Shown here: piece by piece, positions 17,733 through 26,186 of the stretch
How positions within the stretch are numbered: position 1 is the stretch's first letter
Layout: every line of letters starts with the position of its first letter
From: Streptomyces sp. AW19M42
Lineage (GTDB): Bacteria > Actinomycetota > Actinomycetes > Streptomycetales > Streptomycetaceae
DNA length: 37,447 nt
NCBI GenBank assembly: GCA_000470535.1
Contig: CBRG010000188.1
Coordinates: 1 to 37,447, forward strand
Direction of reading: 5' to 3'
Notes under the pieces: model-generated
Told to the model about the DNA's origin: nothing
What the model saw: the letters and a program-made list of their open reading frames with translations, nothing else
The model's database searches: none
Position numbers and translations under genes: made by a program

Positions 17733-18962
17733 TCAGGACCAGGTGACGGGCAGTTCCGTTGGCCGGGTGAAGAGGTAGGTGTCCGGTTCCCAGGCGATGT
17801 CCTCGTGCTTGGCCGCGAGTGCCAGGTCAGGCAGATGTGTGAAGAGGGTCGAGAGCGCGGTCTGCAGGTAGAGGCGGGCGATATTGACGCCGAGGCAGAA
17901 GTGGGGTCCGGTGCCAAAGGTGATGGCCGGGTCCTCCCGTGTGCTGCGGTCGAGGCGGAATCGCTCCGGTTGTTTGTAGTGCTCGGGGTCCCAGGTCGCG
18001 GCGACCCAGGGGGTGACGACGGCGTCGCCGGCCCGGATGCGGACTCCGTGCAGTTCGGTGTCGGCCATGGCGAGGCGGGGCATGGAGGTCATGCCGTTGT
18101 GGTGCAGGCGCAGAAGCTCGGCCACCGCCGTGGGCCACAGTCCGGGGTCGCGCAGGATGCGGGCGAGCTGGTCGCCGTGCCGCAGCAGGGTGTAGACACC
18201 GGTGGTGACCGGCCCGGTGACCGGTTCGGCGGAGGTTACGAACAGGTACATCACCGTGGCGTGGAGATGCTCTGCGGTGATGGTCCCGTGCTGGTGGGCG
18301 CGGATCAGCGCTTCGACCGGGTCGCGCGGTTCGCGTCCGTCGTCGTAGTCGGCCCTTTTGGCATCGATGACTTCGGTGGCGAAGTCGAGCATCCACCGGG
18401 TGGAGGTGTCGATCTTGGCGGCCGGTGTCGTGTAGTCGACCTGCGAGCGCAGCCGGGGCACGATCTTGCGGCGTTGGCGTGGCGCCACCCGCATGAGGTC
18501 GCAGGCCAGGGTCGCCGCGAGGGGGTGTGCGTAGGCGCGGTGCAGGTCTGCAGGGTTGGGGCCCTCGCGCAGTGTTTCCGCGAGGTCGGAGGCGGCCAGT
18601 GCGATGGCGGGTTGGAGGGCGGTTGCGGCGGCCGGGTTGAAGAACGGCTGCACTACGCGCCGTACGGTGGTGTGCTCGGGCGGATCGAGGTTGAAGATGC
18701 CGCCGGGCACGCTGTTGAAGTCGTCTCCGGCGATGCGCTGCCCGCCGGGGCAGGTGAGGTTGCGGGAGAAGTTGCGGCTGGATCCGATCGCGGTGATGTC
18801 GGTCCGGCGAGTCACCAGCCAGGCACGGTGGCCGGAGGGGAAGACCACCGGCACTACCGGCCGTTCGCGTCGCAGGATGTCGAACATCTCGGGCGGCAGG
18901 CCGTGCCCGCGGGTGGGGAAGGAGTCGGGCCAGATCAGTTCATCGGGGATCGCTGTTGCCAC
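17733..18962 (-). CDS. Cytochrome P450, probable cyclodipeptide-modifying enzyme
   Basis: This is a soluble bacterial class I P450 of about 409 residues. The heme-ligand motif FGTGPHFCLG places the thiolate at Cys356, and the K-helix ExxR is Glu282-Arg285 in AELLRLH. The I-helix reads VTSAEPVTGPV (about residues 242-252): the conserved acid is present but the usual neighbouring threonine is replaced by proline. The GTG at 18962 has AAAGGA 6 nt upstream; ATG 18977 lacks one. It overlaps the upstream cyclodipeptide synthase gene, so its substrate is very probably that enzyme's product. CDPS-linked P450s are known to hydroxylate, dimerise, or couple diketopiperazines to nucleobases or aryl groups; the sequence does not tell which. 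Confidence 0.92.
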   Translation of the reverse strand: MATAIPDELIWPDSFPTRGHGLPPEMFDILRRERPVVPVVFPSGHRAWLVTRRTDITAIGSSRNFSRNLTCPGGQRIAGDDFNSVPGGIFNLDPPEHTTVRRVVQPFFNPAAATALQPAIALAASDLAETLREGPNPADLHRAYAHPLAATLACDLMRVAPRQRRKIVPRLRSQVDYTTPAAKIDTSTRWMLDFATEVIDAKRADYDDGREPRDPVEALIRAHQHGTITAEHLHATVMYLFVTSAEPVTGPVTTGVYTLLRHGDQLARILRDPGLWPTAVAELLRLHHNGMTSMPRLAMADTELHGVRIRAGDAVVTPWVAATWDPEHYKQPERFRLDRSTREDPAITFGTGPHFCLGVNIARLYLQTALSTLFTHLPDLALAAKHEDIAWEPDTYLFTRPTELPVTWS

Positions 18963-19725
18963 GGTCGTTCCTTTCATCGGTCAGCACGGACAGGGTGTGG
19001 CCCGTCCCTACGGTGAGGCCGGGGACCTGGCCGGCGGCCACCACGTCGTAGAGGGGCACCCTGCGGTGATAGACGAACAGGGCGCTGGGGCGTGCGAGCA
19101 GGTCGGCCGCGTCCAGCAGGAGTGGGGCCTCGGCGAAGATGTAGCGGGTGTTGCTCTCGATCTGGGCCGGTGTGGGCTCGGAGTCGAGGGAGGTGGCCAG
19201 GGCGGTCCGGGTCATCGCGTGCACCGCTTCCCGCATCGGCCGTTGCGTGCGGTAGGCGCTCTCGATGCGGGCCCGGCTCTTCTGGTAGCGCGGGTGGGAG
19301 GCGAAGCGGGTCATCACATGCACCCGGGAGTCCGTGTCGGGCATTCCGCAGTCGGCCAGGGTGCGGCGTGCGACATTGCGCATGTTGTGGATGACGCGCT
19401 TGGAGCGTTGCACCGCGTGCCGTGGTGCCTTGCCCGCGGATATGTAGCGCAGCGCCGATTCAGGGGCCCCCGGCAGGACCACGTGCACGTCGGAGAACGA
19501 CCTGGCCGCGCTCTTGCACAGGTCGGCTACGGTCTGCGTGGAGTAGAAGGAGTTGAACGGTGACAGGCCCAGCACCAGGGTGCCGTACCGCTCGGCCAGG
19601 CGCGGGTTGTGAAGGTCCAACCCCTCTACCCGGAACCCGCTGGGGCTTGCGGCGTCTTGTGCCGCGCTTTTCGGGGGTGCGTCTGTACCGGTGAGGGGCG
19701 GTGAAGCTGTACTGATTCGGCTCAT
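18940..19725 (-). CDS. tRNA-dependent cyclodipeptide synthase, NYH type
   Basis: Cyclodipeptide synthases join two amino acids taken from aminoacyl-tRNAs into a diketopiperazine. The 261-residue length fits. The catalytic serine is Ser55 in LGLSPFNSF; Asn58 of the same motif and the pair Tyr219-His220 in FVYHRRVPL define the NYH subfamily. Tyr195 and Glu199 in NTRYIFAEAPLLLD match the second pair of catalytic residues. The first 30 residues are an unconserved Ser/Pro/Ala-rich tail. ATG 19725 has AGAGGA upstream at long spacing. Pocket residues cannot be turned into a substrate prediction by eye. It lies between a methyltransferase and a P450 gene in one operon. Confidence 0.94.
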   Translation of the reverse strand: MSRISTASPPLTGTDAPPKSAAQDAASPSGFRVEGLDLHNPRLAERYGTLVLGLSPFNSFYSTQTVADLCKSAARSFSDVHVVLPGAPESALRYISAGKAPRHAVQRSKRVIHNMRNVARRTLADCGMPDTDSRVHVMTRFASHPRYQKSRARIESAYRTQRPMREAVHAMTRTALATSLDSEPTPAQIESNTRYIFAEAPLLLDAADLLARPSALFVYHRRVPLYDVVAAGQVPGLTVGTGHTLSVLTDERNDRGNSDPR

Positions 19726-19792
19726 GGCAGTGGCCCTATTCCTCTGGTTGGTTGGTTGGGGCGGGTCGGTTGAGGGAACTGTGAGCGACAGC

Positions 19793-20617
19793 TCACTTGT
19801 GCGGTGCCGCTGAGGTGCCTTCTGGCGTGCTGGCAGGGCTGTCGGGCACAGCCCCCGGGCCGGCATGGGCGTCGATGATCAAGGCGTGAGGGCAGTCGAG
19901 GTAATTCGCCCAGAACGCATCCCCATACCTGGCACGGCCCTCCTCGGAGACGGTCGGGCGGATCCATGAGACGCGGTCGAACCCGGCCGCCCTGAGAGCC
20001 TCCTCGTGCGCTGCCGTGGACCAGCGGAAGAAGTCCAGGTCCAGCACCTCCGGACCGACCCACGCCCGCATATGCCCCGGCGTGCCCTCCGCCGGTGACT
20101 GCTGCGAGCTCAGGAGCATGCCGTAACCCCGGTACCACTGCGGGTCCGTGGAGAACTCCGGGTTGAGGACCGCGGCCACGAACCGCCCGCCCGTCGCGCG
20201 TAGTGCTCGCCGCGCTGTCGCGCAGAACCCCTGCAGGGCCTCCTGGCTGGGGGCGTAGGGCAGCACGTACACGGCCGTGACCACGTCGAACGAACCGGCG
20301 ATGTCCGGCAGGTCTCCAGCGGCGGGGTCGGCGGCGTCCGCTGCCAGATACTCCACGCCCAGGCTCTCGCGGTCCTCGCGCCGCCGGGCGTGCTCCACCA
20401 TCGCGGTCGACTCGTCCATCCCGACCACCCGCGCCGCGCCTTCCCGGCGCAGCCGGCGCGCGTACAGCCCGCTGCCGCATCCCAGATCGAGCACATCGCG
20501 CCCGGTGATGTCACCGACGGCGTTCAAGAAACTCCACGCTTCGACGTGCTCCCGGAAGGGCATCTCCTCCATGCTGTGCTCGTACGCCGACACCACGGTG
20601 TCGAATTGGGACTCCAC
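19793..20617 (-). CDS. SAM-dependent methyltransferase of the cyclodipeptide operon
   Basis: The 274-residue class I methyltransferase has motif I DVLDLGCGSGLYARRL (residues 41-56), an acidic motif II in VVGMDESTAMVEHARRR, and FDVVTAVYVLPYAPSQEAL for motifs III-IV. The C-terminal half contains LDFFRWSTAAHEEALRAAGF, typical of small-molecule N- or O-methyltransferases. The GTG start follows AGGAGGT by 4 nt. It is the first gene of the operon, with 67 bp to the synthase gene, so it probably methylates the diketopiperazine before or after P450 action. Confidence 0.9.
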   Translation of the reverse strand: MESQFDTVVSAYEHSMEEMPFREHVEAWSFLNAVGDITGRDVLDLGCGSGLYARRLRREGAARVVGMDESTAMVEHARRREDRESLGVEYLAADAADPAAGDLPDIAGSFDVVTAVYVLPYAPSQEALQGFCATARRALRATGGRFVAAVLNPEFSTDPQWYRGYGMLLSSQQSPAEGTPGHMRAWVGPEVLDLDFFRWSTAAHEEALRAAGFDRVSWIRPTVSEEGRARYGDAFWANYLDCPHALIIDAHAGPGAVPDSPASTPEGTSAAPHK

Positions 20618-20619
20618 AG

Positions 20620-20889
20620 CTACCTCCTGATGAGTGATTCCGAATCAGCGGGCTCCGTGCTCCGGGGCACTGCGCCCGGACCCGAGCCCTTGGCGCTTCC
20701 GCACGGGACCGGCGGCGGACCCGTACACGGTTGAGGAACGAACCCGCAGGTTCCCGGCTCCGCCCGGCAAGGGGCCCCGCAGAGCTCTGTCCCGGCCTGC
20801 CTCAGTAGGGCCGACGGGCGAAGGCCTGCGGGCGGGCGCCGGACCGTTTCCCCGCGAACCGCCCGCAGTGCCTGTTCGCCTGTGCTCAT
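20620..20889 (-). CDS. Doubtful small ORF ending inside the methyltransferase ribosome binding site
   Basis: An 89-codon frame starts at ATG 20889 and ends with TAG fused to the AGGAGG that serves the methyltransferase gene. It could be a leader ORF coupled to the operon. Against it, third-position GC is clearly lower than in neighbouring genes, AAGG abuts the start with no spacing, and the sequence (rich in Pro, Cys, Gly, Arg) matches no family I know. The rest of 20890-21018 shows no gene. Confidence 0.15.
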   Translation of the reverse strand: MSTGEQALRAVRGETVRRPPAGLRPSALLRQAGTELCGAPCRAEPGTCGFVPQPCTGPPPVPCGSAKGSGPGAVPRSTEPADSESLIRR

Positions 20890-21018
20890 CCTTGTGACCG
20901 CGCAGCTGCCTGCGATAGCTGCGCACGGGATCCGAACCATGCACGCGTTGAACGCTTGCGCCCTTGAGAATGGCCGGACGTCGGCCGTTCACCGCTTGCT
21001 GGCATCCGGGAGCGGCGT

Positions 21019-21303
21019 TCATCCTCGAACCGTCCACGTCGCCCTTACGGCGATCGCTGCGGTCATCTCTTCCAGAGTCGGCGCCTCGGCCCACTCGGTG
21101 ATCCGGACGGGGTCGTGGGCCGCCGGTACTGCGAACGCTGCCGGTCTCCACATCGGTTGCGGGCTGGCCGCCTGTTGATGGGCAGTGGCTGCGAGTGCCG
21201 TGCGACGAGCGGGATCGGCGTCGATCTGCAACAGGCCACGAGACGCGGGACAGCGTTGGTGTCACCCGGCTCGATACGCGCGACGGTCACCACAGCAGGT
21301 CTA
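21019..21303 (-). pseudogene. Decayed fragment of an XRE/TPR-type regulator
   Basis: Two overlapping frames on the minus strand together match an internal segment of the intact regulator at 22138-23523. VTVARIEPGDTNAVPRLVAC matches VPFMRIEPGDADAVLRLVAL. After a shift near 21231, DADPARRTALAATAHQQA, then PMWRPAAFAVPAA and TLEEM, match DVDPAHRVGLVATAYQHA, PIWRPASFTVPAA and TLEEM. Neither the helix-turn-helix nor the C-terminal repeats remain. This is a broken paralogue, presumably from duplication. Confidence 0.8.
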
Positions 21304-21445
21304 TGTGAGCCCGTCGGCGGGGTGAGTTACAGGTGCCGTGCCGAGGGGCGTCGCTGTTGTGTGTGCCTGAGTGCGAGTGGCCCAAGCGGAATGGTTTCTC
21401 CGGTGAATCACCGATGGGATCGGTACGTGAATGAGGTGATCACTA

Positions 21446-21727
21446 TTGCCGATGGCATATTCATCCTTCATGGATGATCCCCAAGTGTTTTCTTTCCTCA
21501 GGCTCGAGTGGCCCCATCAGGTGCCTTTCTCGGACGCGCCGCCGGAGAAGCCGGAGAAGGAGACAGAGGCCTCGGCCGCCTTTCGACCCGTTCAGGCGTC
21601 AGAGGTGTTGCCAGACGGATGCAGTGATGAAGCAGCGCCCCTAGCTGCCCAGTTCGGCGATCACCTCGTCGGTCCGGACGCGTTCCCGGGACGAGCCGGC
21701 GCGGGAGAGGAGTCCCCAGCAGAGTGA
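21446..21727 (+). CDS. Possible small hypothetical protein
   Basis: A frame of 93 codons begins TTG 21446 (GAGGTGA 6 nt upstream) or ATG 21452. The N-terminal part contains an aromatic-rich stretch, VFSFLRLEWPHQVPF, followed by an acidic, Pro/Glu/Ala-rich tail. I recognise no family. Third-position GC is moderate and the region just upstream is relatively AT-rich, which would suit a promoter. It could be a real small protein, a precursor peptide or chance. Confidence 0.28.
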   Translation: MPMAYSSFMDDPQVFSFLRLEWPHQVPFSDAPPEKPEKETEASAAFRPVQASEVLPDGCSDEAAPLAAQFGDHLVGPDAFPGRAGAGEESPAE

Positions 21728-22137
21728 AGACGCGACACCAACGGCGGGCCGGGCGGCCAAGCCGTGCCACACATCCCGGTCGACGGCGTCCGGGCTCATG
21801 TGTCGCGTGATGACAGGTGATGAGGCCGCGTCAACCGCCGTTTTGGCCTGGAATTCCGGAGCCTTGGGTTGTGCCGCTGCCTCGTCGCCTCGTTGAGAGG
21901 GCGCCGGACATCGTGGCCGTCAGCGCGGGGCGGGGTTTCCGGGCCACAGGGGGTGGGTGACGCTCCAGGTCCGCAGGCCGTGGGAGCAGGCAAGCGGGAA
22001 CAGGCCGGTCGGGCATGGTGCTCACGGCGGACTGGAGGCACGGTGGTGTCAGTCCTCCTCGCCGCATTCCCTGGAGCTGGGCGGGGCGCCGGCGGGCGGC
22101 GAGTGCTGACTGCGGCGCGATCGCGTGGCACCGGGCT
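21728..22137. other. Intergenic region, no gene supported
   Basis: Open frames in this 410-bp stretch are Arg/Gly/Pro-rich on both strands and match nothing I recognise. No clear hairpin is seen directly after the regulator stop at 22138. Confidence 0.4.
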
Positions 22138-23523
22138 TCAGGGGTTGGCCGGCCCTCTTCGCAGAGGCCGGGCTGAAGGAGGCAGGAGCGCCGCGCGGGC
22201 GCGCTCCAGGATGGCGGCGGCCTGGGGCTGACGATGGTGGACCCTCAGGCCCCGGCGCAGCGAGACGAGGGCTTGGCGGGCCCGGACCGAGTGCAGGTAG
22301 GGGTAGAGGTCGAGGAAGGTACTCCAGTACTGGCAGGCGGCCTCCAGGTGGCCGATGCCGAGTTCCGTGTCGGCAAGAGCGGCCAATGTGAGCGCGGAGG
22401 TTCTGCGCTGGTCCGGGGTGCGTTCGCGCAGGGAGATCTCCCAGCCGTGGATCGCCTCATGCGTCCGGCCGAGGACGAGGAGGGTCCGTGCGGACTGGTA
22501 GTGGAGTCCTGCCGTCGTGTACATCGTGAAGGGGCCTGGCGGACCTGTGGCCAGGGCGTGCTGTGCCTGCGCCGTGTCGAGGTCGGCCCGAGCCTCCCGG
22601 TCCTGTCGGTGGTAGGCCCGGACAAGGGCACGCTGGTTGAGGAGGAAGGCCTGGGTGGCGGGCTCCTTGTCCGGCCCGGCGGGGTTCATCGCCGCCTCGG
22701 CGAGGCGCAGGGCTCGCGCGCGGAATCCGAGGCGCAGTGCCTGGACGCTCATCGCGCGCAGGGTAATCGAGTAGACGCGTCGGTCGCCCGCGTCATGGGC
22801 CAGGCTGAGGGCGGCGTGGAAGTAGTGCTGTGACAGGCTTGCGTAGCCGGCGTCCGCTGTCATGACGGCCAGCACGTGGACGAGTTGCGCCGTCCCTGAG
22901 CGCAGTTGGCGGCGTACCGCCGGCGGGGCCTGCCGCGACAGCACTCGGCCGACGTCGTCAGCGAGGTAGAGGGCCAGTGCGGAGCGGGCATGGGCCCCGC
23001 CGTGCCGATCAGCCAGACCGGCAAACAGCACGGACATCTCCTCCAGCGTCCGCACATCGGCCACCTCGGTCAGCCGGCCAGGGCCGCGGGCTGCCGGTAC
23101 CGTGAACGAAGCCGGTCTCCAAATCGGGTTCGGGACAGCCGCATGCTGATAGGCGGTGGCGACGAGCCCAACGCGATGAGCCGGATCGACATCGGCCCGC
23201 AACAGAGCCACGAGACGCAGGACCGCGTCGGCGTCACCCGGTTCGATACGCATGAAAGGGACCGCAGCCGGTCTCTCCAGCCCGGTCTCCCCAGCAGTGA
23301 CCGGGCGGCCAGTCCGGTTGCTGAACGCTGCCGCAACCAGGTCGGGAACCGGAGAGCGTGGCCGGGAACCAGACAGCCAATGAGCGACCGACGTACGGTC
23401 ATAACGGAACGCCAAACCCTGCCTACCAGCGAGAGTGTTGACCGCACGGGCCAGATCAGCCGCACTCCAGCCGGACTCGCCGAGCAGCGCACTCAAACGC
23501 TTATTGGGCTGATACCGCGCCAT
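22138..23523 (-). CDS. XRE-type transcriptional regulator with C-terminal TPR-like repeats
   Basis: The 461-residue protein starts with a helix-turn-helix domain (LSALLGESGWSAADLARAVN, then YDRTSVAHWLSGSRP). From about residue 200 it is all helical repeats with TPR character: YASLSQHYFHAALSLAHDAG, ALRLAEAAMN, HYQSARTLLVLGRTHEAIHGW, GHLEAACQYWSTFLDLYP. Streptomyces carry many such proteins as signalling or pathway regulators. A palindrome 27 bp before the ATG suggests autoregulation. A decayed paralogue and the cyclodipeptide operon lie downstream on the same strand, so control of that operon is possible but unproven. Confidence 0.85.
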   Translation of the reverse strand: MARYQPNKRLSALLGESGWSAADLARAVNTLAGRQGLAFRYDRTSVAHWLSGSRPRSPVPDLVAAAFSNRTGRPVTAGETGLERPAAVPFMRIEPGDADAVLRLVALLRADVDPAHRVGLVATAYQHAAVPNPIWRPASFTVPAARGPGRLTEVADVRTLEEMSVLFAGLADRHGGAHARSALALYLADDVGRVLSRQAPPAVRRQLRSGTAQLVHVLAVMTADAGYASLSQHYFHAALSLAHDAGDRRVYSITLRAMSVQALRLGFRARALRLAEAAMNPAGPDKEPATQAFLLNQRALVRAYHRQDREARADLDTAQAQHALATGPPGPFTMYTTAGLHYQSARTLLVLGRTHEAIHGWEISLRERTPDQRRTSALTLAALADTELGIGHLEAACQYWSTFLDLYPYLHSVRARQALVSLRRGLRVHHRQPQAAAILERARAALLPPSARPLRRGPANP

Positions 23524-23549
23524 GGTGTCATTCCCAGAAGCTGTCTATG

Positions 23550-23569
23550 AACAGATGAAGAGATCTGTT
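23550..23569 (-). promoter_or_regulatory. Palindrome AACAGAT-GAAGAG-ATCTGTT upstream of the regulator
   Basis: Perfect 7-bp arms with a 6-nt spacer sit 27 bp before the regulator ATG, at the edge of an AT-rich stretch (about 23560-23610) that looks like promoter DNA. Candidate autoregulatory site. Confidence 0.45.
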
Positions 23570-24291
23570 AAAGAAAAGAATCTCATGATAAAAGCCTGGA
23601 AGTCACCTCGTCTGCAGGGACGAGCACGTTCGGGACGGCCTGGATACTGCGGTGCAGTAGGCGGTCACGGGCCAGCAGCGAAGAGGCCGGGCTCACGCAT
23701 ATGCGGGCCACTGGTCAAGCAGGTCAGAGTGCACACTCAGCGGTGACCGCTGGCCACCCGCGCGACGACGCCCCAGCAGCGAGGGCCCGCCACGCACAAC
23801 AGCAGGTGTGGTGAGTGCTGATACGTCTGAAAGGGTGAGACAGGGCCCGTCTGCCCAATGCCGCGCTGTCCGGCACGTGACGATGATCCTTCCCGCAGTT
23901 CGCCTCCGCGCGCCCCGGAGCGCAGCACCCCGCTCCCAACCGGCGCACAGAAGCAGGAAGAGTCCGTGCCTGGCCCTTGATCGTGCGCGGCCAGGAGCAA
24001 GGGCGCGCGCCGTGGCCAGTCCTCCAGTTCCAGGACGACGGGGCCGTGGTGCTGGGTGGCGGCGGCGGTGGTGTGGCGGGCGGTGCGCATGCCCATGTCG
24101 GTGGAGTTCGACGTGGCGGGTGGGTGCCGACGAGGTCTGCTGGCCGGTCCACGACATGGCTGGGGAGCTGTGATCATCCATTGGGGCTGAGTTGAGGTTT
24201 GCCTGATGACGCTGGTGGTGGCTGCGGTGTTGGGGAGGTGGTGCCGTCGCGTCTGGAGCGGTGCCGAATCTCTGACGACTGGGAGTTCACT
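23570..24291. other. Regulator promoter and accessory DNA without a supported gene
   Basis: The first 50 bp are AT-rich and probably hold the promoter of the regulator. Beyond that, minus-strand frames are open for up to 230 codons but His/Arg/Pro-rich and without any recognisable domain, so I call no gene. Confidence 0.4.
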
Positions 24292-24396
24292 GTGTTCGTG
24301 ACCTGCAGGAAAGCTCTCGTGCCCGTTGCGCTGGCTCTGGGAGCGGCGGTACTCGCCGGTGCGGGCGTCACCCCCGCGGTGGGTGCTGCACAGTAA
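24292..24396 (+). pseudogene. Signal-peptide-like remnant of a secreted protein
   Basis: A GTG at 24292 opens 34 codons: a Cys-Arg-Lys head, a hydrophobic core (VPVALALGAAVLAGAGV) and a small-residue stretch ending VGAAQ, then TAA. This is what a Sec signal peptide looks like, with no mature protein after it. An IS3-family remnant begins about 50 bp downstream, so a secreted protein gene may have been cut by transposition. No ribosome binding site is clear, and chance is not excluded. Confidence 0.3.
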
Positions 24397-24447
24397 CTGC
24401 GGCCTCATTTGCCAACAAGAGTGCTCATTGCCCATTGCGATGCTCCG

Positions 24448-24808
24448 TCACACCGGCCGGGTCAGCGAATGCCTCTTGCGCCGGGTGACGCCGCGGATAT
24501 CGCGCTCGCGCATCACGCGGGTGACGCGCCTGCGGTTCACCCGTCGGCCCGGGCGGCGCAGTCCGGCGTGGCTGCGCGGACCTCCTTGCGCAGCCGTTTC
24601 AGCTCCTCGCGCCCGGCGCTGGTCAGCTCCCCGGGGGCGGCCTCCGCCCGGTCTGCCTTGGCCTTGCGGTACCAGCCGCGCAGGGACTCGGAGCTGATGC
24701 CGAGCTCCCGGGCGGCGGCAGTGACCGTCTTGCCTGAGGAGTCGACGAGCGCGATCGCGTCCCGCTCGAACTCCTCGGTGTACCGCTTCGTGTACTTGCT
24801 TCCCAGCT
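24448..24808 (-). mobile_element. IS3-family transposase remnant with internal deletion
   Basis: On the minus strand the frame reads GSKYTKRYTEEFERDAIALV, DSSGKTVTAAARELGIS, SESLRGWYRKAKADRAEA and GREELKRLRKEV, which is IS3-type OrfA with its HTH and start of the leucine zipper. It then joins NRRRVTRVMRERDIRGVTRRK, the HTH_21 segment from the start of OrfB, and ends RPV-stop. The rest of OrfA, the frameshift region and the catalytic DDE domain are missing. The expected ATG appears as CTG. A TGGACACC-type leader remains at about 24820-24860. The remnant is non-functional and abuts the end of the ten-gene operon. Confidence 0.8.
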
Positions 24809-24871
24809 GGTGCTACTTCCTCTGGAACCTCAAGATCCCAGTCTCCAGGTGTCCACGATCCAGGGGAGGCT

Positions 24872-26128
24872 TCAGATGGCCCGGCCTTGGTGGGGGGAGA
24901 CCTTGAGGGTGAACTCCAGGAGTTCCACCGCCCCCCGCGCCGCGCGTGCGGCGTCCTCGGGAGTGTCCGCCAGAGCGCGGGCGAAGGCCACCCGTGAGTC
25001 GGAGGAGGTCAGGCCGCCCACCTCCGCTCCCGGCTTGGCGAGGAGGCGCACCTCCGTCACGCCGGGCAGGGAACGAGCCTCGTCGAGGCGGCCGACGTGG
25101 TCGAGGACACCGGTGGATTCCAGGGCCGCGAACCAGACGGCCGAGCAGCGCGCCGGGCGGTCCTCGGCCAGCGTGGTGCGGACGTCCGGCAGGACGCTCT
25201 CGCCCAGGGTCTGGCGGGCTGCGCAGTCGTCCACGTCGACGCCGGTCGCGTCCCGGACGAGCGCCGGGATCTCATCACCGCCCATGCGGACGTGCGTCTC
25301 GATCAGCCGGGGGCCCTTCTCGGTGAGGCATATCTCCGAGTGGGTCGGGCCGAATTCCACACCCAGGGCGTCGAGTACGGCGCCGACGTAGGAGTGGACC
25401 TCGTCGCGGACCTCGTCGGTGAGCCGCGCCGGCGTGACGTGCCCGAGTTCCACGAAGGAGGCCGGGTCGGAGAACTTCGCGGTGATCGCGACGACCTGGT
25501 GCTCGCCCGCCTCCGAGACGGCCTCGACGCTGAACTGCGGCCCGTCGAGGAACTCCTCGACGAGGACGCCCGCGTCGGCCAGGCCCTCGTAGCTGCTGTC
25601 GGCGCGGGCGTACGCCTCCGCCAGTTCGCCCTCGTCGGTCACCTTCGTGATGCCGGCGCTGCCGGAGTTCGAGACGGGCTTCACCACGCAGGGCAGGCCG
25701 TACCGGCGGACGAAGGTGCGCAGTTCGTCCACGCCGGAGACGCGGACGCCGGCGGTGGAGTCCACGCCCGCCTCGCTCAGCCGGGCCCGCATGGCCCGCT
25801 TGTCGTGTACCAGATGGACGGTGTCCGGGCTGTGCGCGGTGAGCCCCAGCGCCTCGGCGATGCGGGCGTAGTGGTTCTGGTTGCGCTCGCCGAAGGTGCC
25901 GATCCGGGTGAAGGGGTCCCGGGCGTGGACGGCCGCTGCCAGATCGACCCACTCCTGTTCGGGGGCATCGTCCCGCAGCCCCAGGACGCGGGCGTTGTCG
26001 CCGGGGGCGCGGACCCGGCCGACGGAGTCGAGACGGCAGAACACCGTGGTGCGGGCGCCCGGACGGGCGGCGCGGATGCGGGCGGGGAAATCGCGGCCGG
26101 TGCCGACGATCAGGATGTGCTCGGACAA
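24872..26128 (-). CDS. ATP-grasp carboxylate-amine ligase 1
   Basis: ATP-grasp ligases activate a carboxylate as acyl phosphate and join it to an amine. The 418-residue protein has the lysines that bind ATP (Lys110 in HDKRAM and Lys150 in CVVKPVSNSGSAGITKV), the hinge VLVEEFLDG and the metal-binding motif LIETHVRMGGDE (Glu277, Arg281). This set resembles L-amino-acid ligases that make short peptides. The start is TTG 26128 with GGAAGGGA 9 nt upstream. It is the last gene of the operon, 58 bp after the other ligase; an IS remnant follows almost at once. It probably adds an amino acid to the pathway product. Confidence 0.9.
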   Translation of the reverse strand: MSEHILIVGTGRDFPARIRAARPGARTTVFCRLDSVGRVRAPGDNARVLGLRDDAPEQEWVDLAAAVHARDPFTRIGTFGERNQNHYARIAEALGLTAHSPDTVHLVHDKRAMRARLSEAGVDSTAGVRVSGVDELRTFVRRYGLPCVVKPVSNSGSAGITKVTDEGELAEAYARADSSYEGLADAGVLVEEFLDGPQFSVEAVSEAGEHQVVAITAKFSDPASFVELGHVTPARLTDEVRDEVHSYVGAVLDALGVEFGPTHSEICLTEKGPRLIETHVRMGGDEIPALVRDATGVDVDDCAARQTLGESVLPDVRTTLAEDRPARCSAVWFAALESTGVLDHVGRLDEARSLPGVTEVRLLAKPGAEVGGLTSSDSRVAFARALADTPEDAARAARGAVELLEFTLKVSPHQGRAI

Positions 26129-26186
26129 GACGACTTGTCCCTTCCGGGTGGGAGGAGGCGGAGGACGGTGACGGGCTCGGGGCGTT

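Noticed and set aside
23737..24435. 232-codon minus-strand frame between the regulator and the IS remnant
   Set aside because: His/Pro/Arg-rich, begins in the IS remnant border and has no recognisable domain or ribosome binding site.
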